A DNA stretch of 64,000 bases from Fuerstiella marisgermanici. Lineage in GTDB: Bacteria; Planctomycetota; Planctomycetia; Planctomycetales; Planctomycetaceae. The notes beneath the pieces are model-generated. The model ran no database searches. It was not told the origin of the DNA and saw only the letters and a list, made by a program, of their open reading frames with translations. The stretch is from positions 1,736,001 to 1,800,000 of the forward strand of contig NZ_CP017641.1 in assembly GCF_001983935.1 (NCBI RefSeq). Direction: 5' to 3'. Below, in pieces: positions 36,457 through 46,340 of the stretch. The translations under genes were made by a program, and so were the position numbers. The stretch's first letter is position 1; every line of letters starts with the position of its first letter.

Positions 36457-37891
36457 ATGTCGCTGAAGAAATGGTTGAAAAGTCTGGGCGGTGATCTTGG
36501 TCGCGTTGATCGTCGGCGGAAGGCGGTACAGCGGAATCCGTGCCTGCATTCTGCCCAGCAATTGCAGCCGCGGCTGTTGCTGGCCGCCACCAATCCACTG
36601 TACTGGAAAGCCTGGACGGCACCACTGGCTTCCGCATCGACGGCATCGACTCGGGTGACTTGTCGGGCGTTTCGGTGTCGAGCGCAGGTGACGTGAACGG
36701 TGATGGCTTCGACGACCTGATTATTGGGGCGTCCGGTGCGGATCCTGGCGGGGATAGCCGTGCGGGTGAGAGCTACGTAGTGTTTGGTAAGTCGGGCGGT
36801 TTCGGCTCTGCGGTGGACCTGAGCACGCTGAACGGCACAAGCGGCTTCCGAATCGACGGAATCGACGAAGATGACTTCTCTGGCCGTTCGGTTTCGAACG
36901 CAGGTGACGTGAATGGTGACGGCTTCGACGACCTGATCATCGGGGCACGCTATGCGGATCCCGGCGGGGACAGCGATGCGGGTGAGAGCTACGTAGTGTT
37001 CGGAAAGTCGGGCGGTTTCGGCTCGACAGTGGACTTAAGTACGCTGGACGGCACCACCGGCTTCCGCCTCGACGGTAGCGACGCCGGTGACGGATCTGGC
37101 TCTTCGGTGTCGAGTGCGGGTGACGTAAACGGGGACGGCTTTGACGACCTCGTCATCGGGGCGTGGAATGCGGCTTCCGGCGGGGCCGGCGGTGCGGGTG
37201 AGACCTACGTGCTGTTTGGGAAGTCGGGCGGTTTCGCCTCAGCGGTGGACTTAAGCACGCTGGACGGCACCACCGGCTTCCGCCTCGACGGTAGCGACGC
37301 CGGTGACCGAACTGGCTCTTCGGTGTCGAGCGCGGGTGACCTGAACGGGGACGGCTTCGACGACCTCATCATCGGAGCGTACGGGGCCGATCCCGGCGGG
37401 GACCGCTTAGCGGGTGAGAGCTACGTGGTGTTCGGGAAGTCGGGCGGTTTCGCCTCGGCGGTGGACTTAAGCACGCTGGACGGCACCACCGGCTTCCGCC
37501 TCGACGGCATCGACGCGGGTGACGAATCCGGCCGTTCGGTGTCGAGCGCAGGTGACGTGAACGGCGACGGATTTGACGACATCATCATTGGCGCGGAACG
37601 AGCGTCCAGCACTGCAAGCTTTCCGGCACGAACGCTCAGATCGTTCGGTCGAAGGGAAGCAGTGCCCTGACCGCGGCTCAGATTCGCACCAACGTGGACA
37701 GTCTCGGCGGCAATAACGGCGGCTCAAATTTACGACAGGCGTTCAGATTCGAATCGGAGCTGGACGACCTTTTTGCGAACTTCGATTGGGAAGCACAATC
37801 GCTGGTCGATTCTGATGATCAGACTGCGGAACTCGGCGTCGAAGCACCGTCTGCTGACGGTGGCTTCCGGTCCTGGATTGACGCGATCTAA
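36457..37891 (+). pseudogene. FG-GAP (integrin-like) repeat protein with LEPRxLL-type leader, two frame breaks
   Basis: Three reading frames must be joined. From the ATG at 36457 the first frame gives MSLKKWLKSLGG...QQLQPRLLLAAT, a leader of the planctomycete LEPRxLL type. Between about 36580 and 36610 homology passes to the next frame, which encodes five FG-GAP units (each with DVNGDGFDDLIIGA and a calcium-loop DxNxDGxxD) until about 37612. A third frame then encodes a 90-residue tail ending GGFRSWIDAI at 37891. Each change is a -1 shift. The protein would have been an exported beta-propeller. It is either decaying, or two single-base errors exist in the assembly. Confidence 0.75.
36615..37612 (+). 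repeat. Exact 216-bp tandem units coding FG-GAP blades
   Basis: The GACGGCACC/AACGGCACA unit start recurs at 36615, 36831, 37047, 37263 and 37479, always 216 bases (72 codons) apart; the fifth unit is cut short by the frame break. Third, fourth and fifth units are nearly identical in DNA, which points to recent duplication or gene conversion. Confidence 0.92.
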
Positions 37892-38075
37892 GTCAACCGT
37901 GACTTTCCGTTGTCGTCATGAGTTCCCTTCTACGGTGCCGAAACGCCGCCGCATGCTCCTGCATCCTCCTGAACAACAGCCCCGATTGTGCGACGGCGTC
38001 GGAGGGCCATGGTGCGGAATTCAATTCGGGACTATCGCCACGAACCTATCCGACAACCTGCCAGAGCCTCCCAGG

Positions 38076-38105
38076 TTTTCGGACAGGTTCTTTTCGGACA
38101 GGTTC
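38076..38105. repeat. 15-bp perfect tandem duplication
   Basis: TTTTCGGACAGGTTC occurs twice back to back (38076-38090 and 38091-38105), ending one base before the stop codon of the minus-strand membrane-protein gene. Confidence 0.9.
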
Positions 38106-38552
38106 TTAGAGTGAAAATTCTCCGGTGGCCACTACGGAAGTCACCACCGCGCCAGCGATCAAACTTGCGGCCATCGCGATCAGATACAGCAGCAGCCATC
38201 CCAGTGAAAGGATGCCCTTGAGGCCGCGTGTTTGAAATAGATAGATTGGCAGTCCCAGTACAAACATCAGCACCAGACAGGCACTCATCGGAACACCGAT
38301 ATAATGACCGCGTTCAGCCGCGTCGGTGCGACACCAATAGATGCCCAATATCACGAACGGAAGCCCCAGCAGAAGATCCACGACGGGATCAGCCTGAGTT
38401 TCGTCCTCAAACATCGCTACAACGCCCATTATCGCAGACCACACCAGCAGCCAGATTAGTATCCGCCGCTTCTGAGCGTGAAGATCTGTTTCGCCGGCGG
38501 GTTCGTTGCTTGAGGGTTCGTCGCCCGATTCGTCGACTGAGTCTGACAACAT
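38106..38552 (-). CDS. Four-helix membrane protein, unknown
   Basis: 148 residues. An acidic N-terminus (DSVDESGDEPSSNE) is followed by about four membrane segments: ILIWLLVWSAIMGVVAMF, VVDLLLGLPFVILGIYWC, ACLVLMFVLGLPIYLF and GWLLLYLIAMAASLIAGAVV. No recognised domain. It is divergent from the PSCyt1 gene, with about 140 bases between the starts. Confidence 0.75.
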   Translation of the reverse strand: MLSDSVDESGDEPSSNEPAGETDLHAQKRRILIWLLVWSAIMGVVAMFEDETQADPVVDLLLGLPFVILGIYWCRTDAAERGHYIGVPMSACLVLMFVLGLPIYLFQTRGLKGILSLGWLLLYLIAMAASLIAGAVVTSVVATGEFSL

Positions 38553-38691
38553 AAGCCGTGTTCCTTACGGGTGTAGACGCTACTCCTATTGTGTCACCGC
38601 CTCCGCCACCATGCAACTAAGCTCAGATGACGCCTCACTGCCGGCGCGTTACGATGTGCGTATCACACTTCAACGTTTTGGTGCCTGTCGA

Positions 38692-41157
38692 ATGAAACTG
38701 TTTTCACAAATCGTCATTCTGGCTTGTTCAATCAGTCCGTTCGCCGTTTTCGCCGACGAACCGCCTGCCGTCGATTTTTCACGCGACGTCCTTCCCATAC
38801 TTTCCAACAAGTGCTTCATTTGTCACGGACCGGATTCCGCCGGACACGGTGACGACATGCTGCGGCTCGATTCGTTTGAAGGTGCGTCCGCAGAGCGTGA
38901 CGGCCAGAAGGCAATCGATCCCGACCAACTACAGAACAGCATTCTGTTGAAGCGAATTCATTCCGCCGACGATCCCATGCCGCCCGCCGATGCGGAAAAG
39001 CAGCTCACGGAGCTCGAACGTGAAACCCTGACTCGATGGGTCAGTTCCGGTGGCGAATACGCCAGGCATTGGGCGTACATTCTGCCGCAGGCCGTAGTGC
39101 CGGACGTGACGAACGAAACGCCGACTCCGCAGGAACCCGACGCAGCGATTATTGACGCATTCATTTCTCGACAGCACAAGAAACGTGGCGTCGACTTTGC
39201 GCCGGAAGCGGAACGGGCCACGCTGGCTCGGCGAGTGTCGCTCACTCTGACCGGCCTGCCACCTGAGCCAGCCGCGTTGCAGGAATTCCTGAACGACACC
39301 AGCGACGACGCTTACAACAAGTTCATCGACCAGCAGATGAACAGCCCACGTTTTGGCGAACATCAGGCTCGCTATTGGCTGGACGCCGTTCGGTACGGGG
39401 ACACTCACGGATTACACCTCGACAACCGGCGCGGCATTTATCCGTATCGTGACTGGGTCGTGCGAGCCTTCAACAAGAACATGCCGCTGGATCAGTTTAT
39501 CGTCGAACAACTGGCCGGCGACCTGCTGCCCAATCCGACGTTGTCCACCAGGGTCGCCACCGGTTTTGTGCGGATGAATCCGACAACGTCAGAAGGAGGA
39601 GCCATCCCGGCCGAATTTCAGGCGAAGAACAACTTCGATCGGACAGAAACGCTGGGGACCGTGTTGCTAGGCATGTCGTTGACGTGCGTTCGCTGTCACA
39701 CTCACAAGTACGATCCGATTTTGCACACCGAGTACTATCAACTGCTGGCCTTTTTCAACAGCACGGCCGAATCGCCGATGGACGGCAACAAATACGACTA
39801 TGGCCCGGTGCTCAAGGCCCCCTCAGATCAAAGTGGCTGGGATCGCTGGGACGAACTGCAGCGACTTCGACGGCAGCTTTTGGTTGATGTCCGTGTTGCC
39901 GTCAACAGTGGCGCTGTTGACGAGGGTGCCGTTGATGCATTCACGAAGGCGACTGCCGCTGAGCAACTGGAAACTGTCGCCGACCCGAGTGGGCCATTTG
40001 CCGCGCAAACTGCCTTACAAGCCCGAGCCGCTGACCTGCAAGCTCAGTTCAAAGCGTTGGAAGAGTCCTTTACCACCACACTGGTCGCTCAGGATTTGCT
40101 GCAGCCGCGGCCGACGTACGTGCTGCGGCGCGGCGAGTACAATCTTCCAATTGGTGAAGCACTGTTGCCGGGCGTGCCCGCTGTGCTGGGCTCTTTACCA
40201 CCAGATGTACCGGCCAATCGACTGGGACTCGCCAGGTGGCTAACATATCGAGACAACCCGCTGGTTGCCCGAGTTCTGGTTAACCGAATCTGGCAGCAGG
40301 TGTTCGGCTATGGCCTGGTTCGAACACCGGAAGACTTTGGACTCCAGGGAGAACAGCCGACTCATCCGGAACTTCTCGACTGGCTGGCCTTGCGACTTCA
40401 GAGCAGCAGATGGGACCGCAACCATCTGCTGAAACTCATGCTGCACAGCCGAACCTTCAAACAAAGTTCGGCATGGCGAACGGACGTGGAAGATCCGGAA
40501 AACCGATTGTTCGCTAGAGCAACCAGTTATCGTCTTGACGCAGAGGTTCTGCGGGACACCGGCTTGTGGGCGAGTGGAATGCTTGATGCTCACATGGGTG
40601 GCGAAGGCGTTAAGCCGTATCAGCCCACCGGCATGTGGAAGGCACTCGCTCATCCCGCCAGCAACACCAAACTTTACGAACCCGACAGCGGCAAACGCCT
40701 CTACCGTCGTAGCCTGTATGTCTATTGGAAACGCACCAGCCCGCATCCGATGATGACGCTGTTTGATGCTCCCGATCGAGAATCAAGCTGTGTGCGTCGG
40801 TCGCGATCGAACACGTCTTTGCAGTCGCTCGGTCTGCTCAACGAAACTCAACGTATCGAAATGTCTCGCAAGCTGGCAGAACGTTTGATTGTGGAACGAA
40901 GCGACGACACAGCACGGTTGAATCTACTGTTTACGTTGCTTGCCAGCCGCGAGCCAACAACGTCGGAACGCGCGGCCTGTGACCAATTGCTGAAGTCGAT
41001 GACGCAACGCTATTCCTCGTCGCCGAAAGACGCAGCCGCATTACTGTCGATAGGCGAAGTTGCTCGCAACGAGGAGTTAAACGCAGTTGAAGTCGCAGCG
41101 TGGTCGCAGGTTGTCACGACGGTGTTAGCGAGTGACGCGGCGATCTTGTTGTACTAA
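38692..41157 (+). CDS. PSCyt1/DUF1549/DUF1553 planctomycete cytochrome c-type protein
   Basis: 821 residues from the ATG at 38692, which starts a clean signal peptide (IVILACSISPFAVFA). The N-terminal cytochrome-like domain has a heme motif at 41-45 (CFICH) and a distal PPADAEKQLTE segment. The DUF1549 region (about 145-380) contains a second CxxCH, in LTCVRCHTHKYDP. The DUF1553 region (about 500-790) begins NRLGLARWLTYRDNPLVARVLVNRIWQQVFG. These proteins are typical of planctomycetes and nearly always sit before a DUF1501 gene, as here; they are thought to take part in extracytoplasmic degradation, without a proven reaction. Confidence 0.95.
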   Translation: MKLFSQIVILACSISPFAVFADEPPAVDFSRDVLPILSNKCFICHGPDSAGHGDDMLRLDSFEGASAERDGQKAIDPDQLQNSILLKRIHSADDPMPPADAEKQLTELERETLTRWVSSGGEYARHWAYILPQAVVPDVTNETPTPQEPDAAIIDAFISRQHKKRGVDFAPEAERATLARRVSLTLTGLPPEPAALQEFLNDTSDDAYNKFIDQQMNSPRFGEHQARYWLDAVRYGDTHGLHLDNRRGIYPYRDWVVRAFNKNMPLDQFIVEQLAGDLLPNPTLSTRVATGFVRMNPTTSEGGAIPAEFQAKNNFDRTETLGTVLLGMSLTCVRCHTHKYDPILHTEYYQLLAFFNSTAESPMDGNKYDYGPVLKAPSDQSGWDRWDELQRLRRQLLVDVRVAVNSGAVDEGAVDAFTKATAAEQLETVADPSGPFAAQTALQARAADLQAQFKALEESFTTTLVAQDLLQPRPTYVLRRGEYNLPIGEALLPGVPAVLGSLPPDVPANRLGLARWLTYRDNPLVARVLVNRIWQQVFGYGLVRTPEDFGLQGEQPTHPELLDWLALRLQSSRWDRNHLLKLMLHSRTFKQSSAWRTDVEDPENRLFARATSYRLDAEVLRDTGLWASGMLDAHMGGEGVKPYQPTGMWKALAHPASNTKLYEPDSGKRLYRRSLYVYWKRTSPHPMMTLFDAPDRESSCVRRSRSNTSLQSLGLLNETQRIEMSRKLAERLIVERSDDTARLNLLFTLLASREPTTSERAACDQLLKSMTQRYSSSPKDAAALLSIGEVARNEELNAVEVAAWSQVVTTVLASDAAILLY

Positions 41158-41174
41158 ACCCAACAGGTCGTATT

Positions 41175-41271
41175 TTAACGCGGAGGTCGCAGAGACGCAG
41201 AGGGCCGCAAAGAATAGATCGTAGTGTGCAACCTCTGCGGTTCTCTGCGACTCTGCGTCCTCGGCGTTTAA
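41175..41271. repeat. Imperfect inverted repeat between PSCyt1 and DUF1501 genes
   Basis: A left arm (41175-41209, containing CGGAGGTCGCAGAGACGCAG) and a right arm (about 41232-41271) pair with about five mismatches and surround a 22-base spacer. Similar GCAGAGACGCAGAG elements are widespread in bacterial intergenic regions. It may stabilise or partly terminate the upstream message. Confidence 0.7.
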
Positions 41272-41295
41272 CCCAAACCTCACAACTTCAATGCC

Positions 41296-42792
41296 ATGAA
41301 CCCAATCCACGAGCAACACCTTCTTTCAACCCGCCGCCATCTTTTCGGCAAAGCCACCCTTGGCCTTGGCACGGCCGCTCTTGCCGGTTTGCTGGCTGAC
41401 GACCTGAAGGCCGAAACAACCGGCGTGCTCAAAGGCACACATCACCCGGCGACGGCCAAGCGAGTCATCTATCTCTTCATGAGTGGCGGGCCCAGTCACC
41501 TCGATATGTGGGACTACAAGCCGAAGCTCAAGGACATGTTCAATCAGCAGCTTCCGGCTCATGTGCGAGACGGGCAGCGAGTCACAGGCATGACGGCCAA
41601 TCAGAAGAACGGTCTGCCGCTGTGTCCAAGCAAGTACAAATTTCGTAGATACGACAACAATCAGGACGGAGTCTGGGTCAGCGAACTATTGCCTCACACG
41701 GCAAAGGTTGCCAAAGAATTGTGCGTCGTCAACAGCACGTTTACGGAAGCCATCAACCACGACCCCGCCATTACGTACATTCAAACGGGAAGCCAGATTC
41801 CGGGGCGGCCCAGTCTGGGTGCGTGGCTCAGCTACGGACTTGGCAGCCTCAACGACAACCTGCCGCATTACGTCGTCATGCATGCGCGCACGAATTTTGC
41901 GGAACAGAGTTTGTTTAACCGATTGTGGGGAGCTGGCTTCCTGTCGTCTGACCATCAGGGCATCCTGATGCGAAGTCAGGGCGATCCGGTGTTGTATCTT
42001 AGCAATCCGGCGGGAGTCACTGGCAAAGACCGGCGTCAGCAACTTGACGCATTGGCTACGTTGAACTACGAGCAACACAAACGCTTTGCGGATCCGGAAG
42101 TCCTGGCCAGAATTCGTCAGCACGAAATGGCGTATCGCATGCAGACGTCCGTGCCGGAATTGATGGATCTTTCCATGGAAACCGACACCACCTTCGAACT
42201 GTACGGTGAAGACGCAAAGACGCCGGGCACATTCGCAGCGTGCTGCCTGAACGCACGTCGGCTGGCTGAACGTGGCGTCCGCAATATCCAGATTTTTCAT
42301 CGAGGCTGGGACGCTCACGGGGGCCTGCCGCGCGAACACGGTTCTCAGTGCAAAGACGTCGATCAGGCATGCGCGGCGCTGATCATGGATCTGAAGCAAC
42401 GAGGCATGCTGGAAGACACGCTCGTTGTATGGGGCGGCGAATTCGGTCGCACGGCGTATTGCCAGGGAACGTTAACCCGCGAAAACTACGGTCGGGACCA
42501 CCACCCTCGCTGCTTTACGACATGGATGGCGGGGGGCGGCATCAAGCCAGGAATCACGTACGGCCGCAGCGACGACTACGGCTACAACATCGCCCACGAA
42601 GATGGCACGCCCATGACGCCTCAACCAGACGCGTCCACCTGGACACCCGGCACCATGCACATCCACGACCGCAACGCGACCATTCTGCACCTGCTGGGCA
42701 TCGACCACAAAAAACTAACCTACCGCTACCAAGGCCGCGACTTCCGACTCACCGACGTCCATGGTCACGTAATTGAAGATTTGATTGCTTAG
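41296..42792 (+). CDS. DUF1501 family protein paired with the upstream PSCyt1 protein
   Basis: 498 residues. The N-terminus STRRHLFGKATLGLGTAALAGLLA is Tat-like (RR followed by a hydrophobic stretch). Family motifs: VIYLFMSGGPSHLDMWDYKPKL, an LPHTAKVAKELCVVNSTFTEAINHDPA segment, QIFHRGWDAHGG, and LVVWGGEFGRTAYCQG...GRDHHPRCF with a likely metal-binding HH. It has the DUF1501 length and order that normally follows PSCyt1, so the two should act together outside the cytoplasm. The intervening 138 bases hold an inverted repeat. Confidence 0.95.
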   Translation: MNPIHEQHLLSTRRHLFGKATLGLGTAALAGLLADDLKAETTGVLKGTHHPATAKRVIYLFMSGGPSHLDMWDYKPKLKDMFNQQLPAHVRDGQRVTGMTANQKNGLPLCPSKYKFRRYDNNQDGVWVSELLPHTAKVAKELCVVNSTFTEAINHDPAITYIQTGSQIPGRPSLGAWLSYGLGSLNDNLPHYVVMHARTNFAEQSLFNRLWGAGFLSSDHQGILMRSQGDPVLYLSNPAGVTGKDRRQQLDALATLNYEQHKRFADPEVLARIRQHEMAYRMQTSVPELMDLSMETDTTFELYGEDAKTPGTFAACCLNARRLAERGVRNIQIFHRGWDAHGGLPREHGSQCKDVDQACAALIMDLKQRGMLEDTLVVWGGEFGRTAYCQGTLTRENYGRDHHPRCFTTWMAGGGIKPGITYGRSDDYGYNIAHEDGTPMTPQPDASTWTPGTMHIHDRNATILHLLGIDHKKLTYRYQGRDFRLTDVHGHVIEDLIA

Positions 42793-43102
42793 AGTTGTCC
42801 AAGCGTAAGCCCAGTCGTGGAACGCTGATGGTTGCGGGACGATCAAATCAGTTGTCGTCGACGTTTCAGCGAGCGTTTCTCAGGTTGGCTGCGGTTAAAG
42901 AGCGACCACATAGCGATGCTGCACTGACCGGGCCAAGGAGCGTTGTCCGCCTCAGACGGCAGCGTTGATGCGGGGTTATGCTTTCTGAATTGTATCCGTT
43001 GGCATGTGGGGGTATCCTTTTAGTCCCGCCAAACCGAGCCTGATGACCGATTCTTCCCACCAGAATCATGTCGATGGCTCATCCCACCGGAAAGTGTTCC
43101 TC
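42793..43102. other. Intergenic region before the second PSCyt1 gene
   Basis: About 310 bases without a credible gene. The open frame of the next gene extends back to 43004 but lacks signal-peptide character there. Nothing else stands out. Confidence 0.4.
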
Positions 43103-46100
43103 ATGCGTGTTGTCCTGCAATGTGGACTGTCGTTTTTCCTGATCGCGTCATCGGCTATCGGTGCGGACTATCTGCGAGACGTTAAGCCGCTGTTGGAACA
43201 CAAGTGCTATGCCTGCCATGGTTCGTTAAAGCAGCTTGGCGGGTTGCGGCTGGATACCGCCGAAGACTTGATCAAAGGTGGCGACTCAGGAACTACGTTA
43301 ACGGCCGGGCAACTGACGGACAGTCTTCTGCTTGACGTTTTGACTGGTGATGCTGGGTTTCAGATGCCGCCTGCCAATGAAGGCTCGCCGCTGACTGACG
43401 ACGAGATCCAATTGATCCGTGACTGGATCAGTTCTGGTGCTCCCGTTCCGGACGACGAAGAACCTCAAGCAGATCCGAGAGCGTGGTGGTCTTATCAGCC
43501 CAACCGTCGACCGCCGTTGCCGGAACTGAAGAATCCTGGCTGGTGTCGCAGCGACATTGACTACTTTGTTGCTGGACCGCGTGAAAAGCAGGACTTACCT
43601 GTTGTGGCTGAGGCGCCGAAGGAAGCCTGGCTGCGGCGCGTGTTTATTGACTTGATCGGACTGCCGCCGACTCGTGATGAGCTGCATCGATTCCTGTCCG
43701 ATAATTCGCCGTCCGCTTACGAAACCATCGTCGATGAACTGTTGTCCCGACCGCAACATGGCGAACGATGGGCGCGTCATTGGATGGACGTCTGGCGATA
43801 CAGCGACTGGTATGGCAGTCGAGGAAGCAACGAAATTCGTTACAGCCAGCGGCACATCTGGCGGTGGCGCGACTGGATCGTGTCTTCGTTGAACGAAGAC
43901 AAGGGCTACGACCAGATGGTCCGGGAAATGTTGTCGGCCGATGAGCATTCGGAGGTCGATCAATCGCGGCTGTCGGCGACGGGGTACCTTGGGCGCAACT
44001 GGTATAAGTTCGATCGCGATGTCTGGATGTTTGACACGGTCGAACGGGCGGGCGAAGCGTTTCTGGGGCTAACGTTGCGGTGCTGTCGCTGTCACGACCA
44101 CAAGTTCGACCCGGTGACTCAGGAAGAGTACTACCGGTTTCGAGCGTTCTTCGAACCGCACGATGTTCGCACGGATCCGGTTTCTGCCTTCACGACCACT
44201 CAAAAGGACGCCACGTTGGGGCAGGTGCTGAACGATGGAGTGGCTCTTGTGTACGACAAGAACGTTGATGCGCCGACGTACCTGTTCGAACGTGGTGACA
44301 GCCGCTACCCAGATGAAACGAAGCCGCTGGCACCGGGCGTTCCGGCTGCTTTGGGAGGAACCGTCAACGTAACGCCGGTCGATCTTCCTGCTGAAACCTG
44401 GTTTCCAATGCTTCGACCTGAAGTACGAGAAACGGTGCTGGCAAAGGCGAAGGCTGATGTGGCCGACGCGACTGAAAAAGTTGCAAAGGCACAGAAAACT
44501 GCGGCGGATGCGGCTCAAAAACTGGCTGCGGCGAATGAAGCTTCTGGGTCACCGGCCTCCGCCAGCGATCCCACCGTGGTTCTGCACGACGATTTCTCTG
44601 CTGCTCGACCTGATGTGTGGGAAACTGTCAATGGAACCTGGCAGTATGAGAATGGAAAACTCGTTCAGCGTGCGGTCACAAGTTTTGCCACCATGGCGAC
44701 GACGACGAAGCTGCCAGCCGACGTACACATTCACCTTCGCTATCGGACCTTAACCCCTGGCACCTATCGTTCTGTAGGCTTCAGTTTCGATTATCAAGAC
44801 AAAGGTCATTCTCAGGACGTTTACACCAGTACCGGAGACAGTGCTCAAAGTGTTCAGGCCTTTCATCGCACGGGCGGCAAGCAGCTTTATCCGAAAGCTG
44901 GAATTGTACCAACGTCACTGACTGTCGGCGAAGAAACGGTCCTCGACGTTTCGGTCGAAGGTTCCGCGCTAACGATTGACCTAAACGGAAAACGAGAACT
45001 CGAATATGTCATGCCGCTGCAGCGCAAAGACGGGCGGTTTGCCCTGTGGGTTCACAATGGTGCTGCCGAGTTCCTCGAGCTTCGCATCACGCAGAAACCC
45101 GAATCTGTGGCAACTTTAGCGCGGGAGCTACGTGACGCAGAACACGGGCTCGCTGTCGCGATGGCTGAACGAGACTCGGTGGAAGCCGAAGCGAATTCCA
45201 TTCGCAAGCGACTGGCTGCGGACGTGGCAGCACATCTTGATGGCGACGAGGAATCGGCGGCAGAGTTGGCTCGCGAAGCCCTGAAAGCCGAACGCGCGGT
45301 TGCCGTCTTTCGTGCCAGAGTCGGCGTTATGTCGGCTGGTGACGATCAGAAAAAACAAGCGGCCGCTCAACAGGCACTCATGGCCGCGCAGGAAACCGCA
45401 AAGGACCTTGAAGGAAGCTACACACCGGTCGGCGAACAGTTCCCGAAGACAAGCACAGGGCGAAGGTCTGCCCTGGCGGCATGGATCACCAGCGACGATA
45501 ATCCTCGCACAGCGCGAGTTGCGGCGAACCATATTTGGACGCGTCACTTCGGTCAGCCACTGGTCGGTACGCCAGAAAATTTCGGTCTGAATGGGAACAA
45601 GCCAACTCACCCGGAACTGCTGGACTTCCTGGCTTCGGAGTTAATATCCAGCGGCTGGAGCATGAAGTCGTTGCACCGGAAAATCGTGCTGTCGGCCACG
45701 TATCGAATGTCCAGCGGGAGCGACGGCGAGTCGACGGCGGTGGATACGGCAAGGAAGATTGATCCCAAAAACCGTTATCTCTGGCGCATGCACTCGAAAC
45801 GGATGGAAGCCGAAGTCGTTCGCGACTCGGCTCTTCACCTGTCGAATCGTCTGGACGCGAAGATGGGTGGCCCGGAGATACCGGAAACCGATGGCGAAAA
45901 AGTCCCGCGACGCAGCCTCTACTTTCGCAATACACCGAACGAAAAAATGGCGATGCTGGAAGTGTTCGACGTCGCAGATCCCAACGGTTGTTATCGCCGT
46001 AAAGAAAGTGTCGTACCGCATCAATCGCTGGCAATGATGAATAGCGGATTAACGCTCGATTGTGCCCGCACGGTGGCGGAACAGCTTGAGGAAGCCGATG

Positions 46101-46336
46101 ACTTTATTACGTCGGCATTTGAGACAGTGCTCTGTCGGAAGCCAACACCGACTGAAATCATTCGATGCCAAACCTTTCTTGCAGAACATTCACAGCTGTT
46201 GGACTCTGCTACAGCGGAACCGTTCTCAGCCGGCGGATCTTCAGTGCGGGCGGCCGCACTGGATTCAACCGTCCGCGCACGCGAGAACCTTGTCCATGTT
46301 CTGTTTTTGCATAACGACTTTGTAACAATAAGATGA
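43103..46336 (+). CDS. PSCyt1/DUF1549/DUF1553 protein with an inserted LamG-like domain and coiled coils
   Basis: 1077 residues from the ATG at 43103, giving signal peptide [19 protein letters not shown]. Heme motif CYACH at 35-39, and a second CxxCH in [13 protein letters not shown] of the DUF1549 region. Compared with the 821-residue neighbour there is a block of about 330 extra residues: an Ala-rich coiled coil (about 445-485), a beta-rich LamG/DUF1080-like domain (about 490-665, with [29 protein letters not shown] and [10 protein letters not shown]), then a charged coiled coil (about 670-775). DUF1553 follows ([18 protein letters not shown]). The insertion probably adds glycan binding. 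Confidence 0.93.
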   Translation: MRVVLQCGLSFFLIASSAIGADYLRDVKPLLEHKCYACHGSLKQLGGLRLDTAEDLIKGGDSGTTLTAGQLTDSLLLDVLTGDAGFQMPPANEGSPLTDDEIQLIRDWISSGAPVPDDEEPQADPRAWWSYQPNRRPPLPELKNPGWCRSDIDYFVAGPREKQDLPVVAEAPKEAWLRRVFIDLIGLPPTRDELHRFLSDNSPSAYETIVDELLSRPQHGERWARHWMDVWRYSDWYGSRGSNEIRYSQRHIWRWRDWIVSSLNEDKGYDQMVREMLSADEHSEVDQSRLSATGYLGRNWYKFDRDVWMFDTVERAGEAFLGLTLRCCRCHDHKFDPVTQEEYYRFRAFFEPHDVRTDPVSAFTTTQKDATLGQVLNDGVALVYDKNVDAPTYLFERGDSRYPDETKPLAPGVPAALGGTVNVTPVDLPAETWFPMLRPEVRETVLAKAKADVADATEKVAKAQKTAADAAQKLAAANEASGSPASASDPTVVLHDDFSAARPDVWETVNGTWQYENGKLVQRAVTSFATMATTTKLPADVHIHLRYRTLTPGTYRSVGFSFDYQDKGHSQDVYTSTGDSAQSVQAFHRTGGKQLYPKAGIVPTSLTVGEETVLDVSVEGSALTIDLNGKRELEYVMPLQRKDGRFALWVHNGAAEFLELRITQKPESVATLARELRDAEHGLAVAMAERDSVEAEANSIRKRLAADVAAHLDGDEESAAELAREALKAERAVAVFRARVGVMSAGDDQKKQAAAQQALMAAQETAKDLEGSYTPVGEQFPKTSTGRRSALAAWITSDDNPRTARVAANHIWTRHFGQPLVGTPENFGLNGNKPTHPELLDFLASELISSGWSMKSLHRKIVLSATYRMSSGSDGESTAVDTARKIDPKNRYLWRMHSKRMEAEVVRDSALHLSNRLDAKMGGPEIPETDGEKVPRRSLYFRNTPNEKMAMLEVFDVADPNGCYRRKESVVPHQSLAMMNSGLTLDCARTVAEQLEEADDFITSAFETVLCRKPTPTEIIRCQTFLAEHSQLLDSATAEPFSAGGSSVRAAALDSTVRARENLVHVLFLHNDFVTIR

Positions 46337-46340
46337 TCTC

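Noticed and set aside
36540-37670. Programmed -1 frameshifting to join the FG-GAP frames
   Set aside because: No slippery heptamer of the X XXY YYZ type with a following stem was found at either junction; decay or sequence error is simpler.
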